DNA of 64,000 bases. Source: Nostoc sp. FACHB-280. GTDB taxonomy: Bacteria; Cyanobacteriota; Cyanobacteriia; Cyanobacteriales; Nostocaceae. Made by a program: the position numbers and the translations under genes. The DNA lies in NCBI RefSeq assembly GCF_014697615.1, contig NZ_JACJSD010000003.1, forward strand, positions 186,001-250,000, written 5' to 3'. Positions 61,493-64,000 of this stretch are shown piece by piece. Under the pieces are notes generated by a model. That model did not search any database, was not told where the DNA came from, and worked only from the letters and a program-made list of their open reading frames with translations. The number at the start of each line of letters is the position of its first letter. The stretch's first letter is position 1.

Positions 61493-62087
61493 TTTGATAT
61501 TTGTTAGAAATAATTATTTGTTTAGTCTTGGCCAAATCTTAGCCTATTCTCTACCTTGAGGAAGAAAGAAATTTGCTGACTTGTCTACAATAGATTCTCG
61601 TGAAATGACTTGATGTAATGTATCCTACTTATCATTTCTCTGAAATCACCATTGGCATGAATAGTTACTTTAATTTTACTGAAAAACGCTGGCTATATGT
61701 GATTGTTCCGTGAGCTTTTCCCGTGGGTTCTCAATTTTAAGCAAATGATATTACATAAATCTAAATATGAAACAGTATAATTACAGATAAAAGTTTTTTG
61801 GCGTTGCGTAACCTGAACAACAAGATGTCTGTTGTCAAAGCCTAAGAGATTTAGCAGGGAAAATATTTACATTTTTTAACATTTCCTGATTTATGATGGC
61901 AGAGTTGTTCGGCTCAGATTTTCTTCCCACTCCTGTACGGGCAAGTTAGCGAGAGGCTCAGATACCCGACTTCTTCAAGAAGTCGGGTATCTTTTGGTTC
62001 ACGAATGATTTAGGACTGCTATATTAGGAAATTAAACCGGATTCAGATAATATTCAAGTAATTTGAATAATTGAGAAGATTTGATGA
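61493..62087. other. Gene-free region with a terminator-like palindrome
   Basis: Nearly 600 bases without a credible gene. It contains a 31-base perfect palindrome at 61961-61991 (arms GATACCCGACTTCTT and AAGAAGTCGGGTATC around a C) followed by TTTT, which would end a plus-strand transcript although no plus-strand gene precedes it. The rest is A+T-rich and has no tandem repeats. It could include the promoter of ycf20. Confidence 0.5.
61961..61991. repeat. 31-base perfect palindrome, GATACCCGACTTCTT type
   Basis: Perfect arms of 15 bases around a single C, followed by CTTTT on the plus strand. It differs from the 43462 copy by compensating changes (GATACCC for GATCCCC paired with GGGTATC for GGGGATC), which keeps the hairpin. 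Confidence 0.85.
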
Positions 62088-62420
62088 ATGCAAAATACGC
62101 GAATTAATAATTTATTAGATGCTATTGCTAGTAGTCTTAGCCAAATATTTCGGAATCCGTGGCGGAGATTGTCCCTATTAATTATTAGTTTTTTATTTGG
62201 CTTTTTTCTAGGAACAGCTATTTCGACAATAGCGGGACAAAAAGCAGAATTAGACATTTTTGTCGCCGCATTTTTAGTGATGTTAACCGAGGTTACTAGC
62301 AGAATATTTTACAGTCGGGGCTTGTTTAGCAGAAGGGCGTTGTGGATAGATTCTCTGAATACTCTCAAGGTGGGTTTTACCTACAGTTTGTTTGTCGAAG
62401 CCTTCAAGTTAGGCTCCTAG
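62088..62420 (+). CDS. ycf20: Ycf20-like protein (DUF565)
   Basis: A 110-residue membrane protein of the DUF565/Ycf20 family, conserved in cyanobacteria and plastids. Visible marks: NPWRRLSLLIISFLFGFFLGTAISTIAGQ in pieces, and the second half FLVMLTEVTSRIFYSR, LFVEAFKLG, with two or three helices. In algae and plants Ycf20 homologues affect non-photochemical quenching; its cyanobacterial role is not established. ATG at 62088. The glycerate kinase gene follows after 130 bases. Confidence 0.87.
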   Translation: MQNTRINNLLDAIASSLSQIFRNPWRRLSLLIISFLFGFFLGTAISTIAGQKAELDIFVAAFLVMLTEVTSRIFYSRGLFSRRALWIDSLNTLKVGFTYSLFVEAFKLGS

Positions 62421-62550
62421 TACTGCTACGCGGAAGTCAAAAGTCAAAAAGCTCATATCACAAGTTTTTCACTAACTTGAAATGGTATCTTTATTTCTGC
62501 CGCATTTTAATAGACAAATTTGTCATTGCTGCTTTTGAGGAAAATTATCG

Positions 62551-63594
62551 ATGTATTCTTGGCTGGAGGAAATTATAGCAGAGGAGGTCTCAGAGTTAAC
62601 TTGGCAGAAAGCGAAAACCGCCGCACTGGCTGATATTTCAAGGGCGAAAGTATTCGGGATCACATCAGCAAATGTGGATGTGATGATCCAAGCCCGATCG
62701 CAGTTACTCAAGTCTGTGCTGCCAGATTTTCGGCAATTTTGCCAAACTAACTTGCTTGCCAACTATGAAGCCATGTTAGCGGTTTTGTGGGATTTATGGC
62801 TACCTCTGGGAATGAAATTAGCTGCACACCGTCAAAGCCTCAACCGCCCTTTGATTCAAGGAATTTTAGGAGTCCAGGGTACTGGCAAAACTACCATGTG
62901 CCAAGTTTTATCTTTGATTCTTCGGCAGTTGGGATACCGCAGTTTAAGTTGGTCGTTAGATGACTTATATAAAACTTACAACGATCGCCTAATTTTATTA
63001 CAGCAAGACCCCCGCTTGATTTGGCGGGGGCCTCCAGGAACCCATGATGTAGATTTGGGGTTAAATGTTTTAGAACAAATTCGTCAAGGCGAAACTTCTG
63101 TTACTGTTCCTCGGTTTGATAAGTCACTTTATGCTGGTGCAGGCGATCGCACTACTCCGGAAATTGTCACCAATATAGATATTGTATTATTTGAAGGTTG
63201 GTTTGTCGGTGTCCGACCGATCGACCCCAAAGCCTTTGAAATCAAGCCACCACCAATAATTACCGATGCAGACAAAGCATTTGCTCGTGACATGAATCAG
63301 CAATTGAGCAATTATCTGCCATTGTGGGATTGCTTAGATAGCTTGATTTTGTTATATCCTACCGATTATCGCAGTTCCTTAGCATGGCGCAAACAAGCAG
63401 AACAACAGATGGTCGCGGCGGGTAAATCGGGAATGAGTGATACACAAATTGAAGAATTTGTAAACTATTTTTGGCGATCGCTCCATCCAGAATTATTCCT
63501 CAAACCGATGCTGCGATCGCCTTCAGTTGCTGATTTGGTAATTGAAATTTGTCCAGATCGGACTTTTGGTGCAGTTTACCAAACTGAGTGCTGA
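62551..63594 (+). CDS. glyK: D-glycerate 3-kinase
   Basis: The enzyme phosphorylates glycerate to 3-phosphoglycerate, the last step of the photorespiratory 2-phosphoglycolate cycle in cyanobacteria and plants. The 347-residue chain has a P-loop GVQGTGKTT at residues 107-115, a Walker-B-like LSWSLDDLYKTY, RGPPGTHDVDLG, and a conserved FEGWFVGV. This is the plant/cyanobacterial GLYK type, unrelated to bacterial GarK. Cytoplasmic. The stop codon is immediately followed by low-complexity repeats. Confidence 0.9.
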   Translation: MYSWLEEIIAEEVSELTWQKAKTAALADISRAKVFGITSANVDVMIQARSQLLKSVLPDFRQFCQTNLLANYEAMLAVLWDLWLPLGMKLAAHRQSLNRPLIQGILGVQGTGKTTMCQVLSLILRQLGYRSLSWSLDDLYKTYNDRLILLQQDPRLIWRGPPGTHDVDLGLNVLEQIRQGETSVTVPRFDKSLYAGAGDRTTPEIVTNIDIVLFEGWFVGVRPIDPKAFEIKPPPIITDADKAFARDMNQQLSNYLPLWDCLDSLILLYPTDYRSSLAWRKQAEQQMVAAGKSGMSDTQIEEFVNYFWRSLHPELFLKPMLRSPSVADLVIEICPDRTFGAVYQTEC

Positions 63595-63597
63595 GTG

Positions 63598-63725
63598 GGA
63601 GTAGACAAGGTAGAGGGGGGAGACAAGGTAGAAATCTTGCTTCCTTGTCCTCCTTGTCCCCCTTGTCCTCCTTGTCTCCCTTGTCCCCCTGCCTTCTGCC
63701 TCCTGCCTTTTGCCTCCTGCCTTCC
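63598..63725. repeat. Low-complexity GACAAGG / CCTTGTC tract
   Basis: A purine-rich GACAAGGTAGAGGGGGGAGA segment is followed by about six CCTTGTC units and CTGCCT repeats. It has the same mirror layout as the tract at 2702-2910. Frames on both strands here are artefacts. Confidence 0.8.
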
Positions 63726-63733
63726 CACAAAGA

Positions 63734-64000
63734 TCATGCACCCCAACGGGGAAGCGAAAAATTAGCAGATACTTGCTTGGTAGACTGGCGAAAGCGATCG
63801 CGCCCTTCAATTTTGGCCTGATATAAAGCGCGATCGGCGGCAGAAATTATCTCTTGAAAGTCAGAACCCGGTTGAGGAATATCCTCGGCGACACCAGCAC
63901 TAATGGTTACATAACTACTAACTTGGGAATTGCAATGGGGAATTGCCAACTGCCGCACCACCGAGCAAATTTTGTCGGCTAAAATCATGGCTCCTTCGAT
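63734..64000 (-). CDS. GGDEF (diguanylate cyclase) domain protein, C-terminal part only
   Basis: The gene enters from the right edge of the window. The visible frame (89 codons) is the end of a GGDEF domain: ILADKICSVVRQLAIPH, then VSSYVTISAGVAEDIP and a final AADRALYQAKIEGRDRF, which is the standard closing motif. The GGDEF active-site loop lies outside the window, so catalytic status cannot be judged. A methionine at 63988 is internal. Product makes or senses cyclic di-GMP. Confidence 0.88.
   Translation of the reverse strand: MEGAMILADKICSVVRQLAIPHCNSQVSSYVTISAGVAEDIPQPGSDFQEIISAADRALYQAKIEGRDRFRQSTKQVSANFSLPRWGA

Overview
The window comes from a filamentous, probably heterocyst-forming cyanobacterium of the Nostocales (Nostoc, Calothrix or Tolypothrix type). 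Reasons: the HIP1 octamer GCGATCGC is scattered everywhere, including inside genes; there is a kaiABC clock cluster with an N-terminally reduced KaiA followed by a TolC protein resembling the heterocyst glycolipid exporter HgdD; a carboxysome shell protein, a photosystem II S4 protein, Ycf20, an SLH/porin outer membrane protein and PEP-CTERM proteins are present; and intergenic DNA is full of short tandem repeats and small palindromes typical of this order. No exact species can be named from sequence alone.

Layout. 0-3.4 kb: two glycosyltransferases, a small HMA2-like membrane protein and a secreted protein. 3.5-11.9 kb: a Tat-exported carotene-desaturase-like oxidoreductase with an embedded Rieske cluster, an ABC-2 permease, a DUF1624 membrane protein, a decayed toxin-antitoxin pair, a cytochrome b561, a lone CcmK-type shell protein, an ABC ATPase, transposase debris and a PEP-CTERM protein. 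12.3-18.1 kb: a seven-gene minus-strand operon that looks like a stress or aldehyde-detoxification unit (DUF2267, DJ-1/ferritin-like fusion, SRPBCC membrane protein, two paralogous zinc alcohol dehydrogenases, an exported protein, a cupin), closed by a clear terminator. 18.4-22.8 kb: DUF6335, cysteine synthase, thioredoxin-like ferredoxin, DUF5331, orphan XisI and PurU. 22.8-27.4 kb: a GldA/GldF/GldG-type ABC exporter operon with a DUF4340 partner, interrupted by a MITE. 27.4-28.2 kb: an 850-base gene-free stretch with two intrinsic terminators and possible small RNAs. 28.2-36.5 kb: iron-uptake-type porin, tRNA-Ser(GGA), a plant-type ferredoxin, a nuclease lipoprotein, an Rpn/DUF2887 protein, inositol monophosphatase and a second PEP-CTERM paralogue.

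36.6-45.4 kb holds the most unusual block: a P-loop ATPase whose end overlaps the start of a 1694-residue protein (N-terminal signalling domain, helical/TPR region, STAND ATPase, coiled coil, one membrane helix, fourteen WD40 repeats), preceded by a TPR protein and a sigma-factor-like protein. It has the build of a membrane-anchored STAND signalling or conflict system, but its function is unknown. 45.6-49.4 kb: small conserved cyanobacterial genes, a PD-(D/E)XK-like protein, an orphan antitoxin and the PSII S4 protein. 49.7-58.7 kb: tolC-kaiC-kaiB-kaiA on the minus strand, and divergently a large hybrid histidine kinase with CBS domains and degenerate receivers. 58.8-64 kb: a GT39 membrane glycosyltransferase, a lipoprotein, Ycf20, D-glycerate 3-kinase and the end of a GGDEF protein cut by the window edge.

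No rRNA, CRISPR array, prophage or complete transposon was seen.
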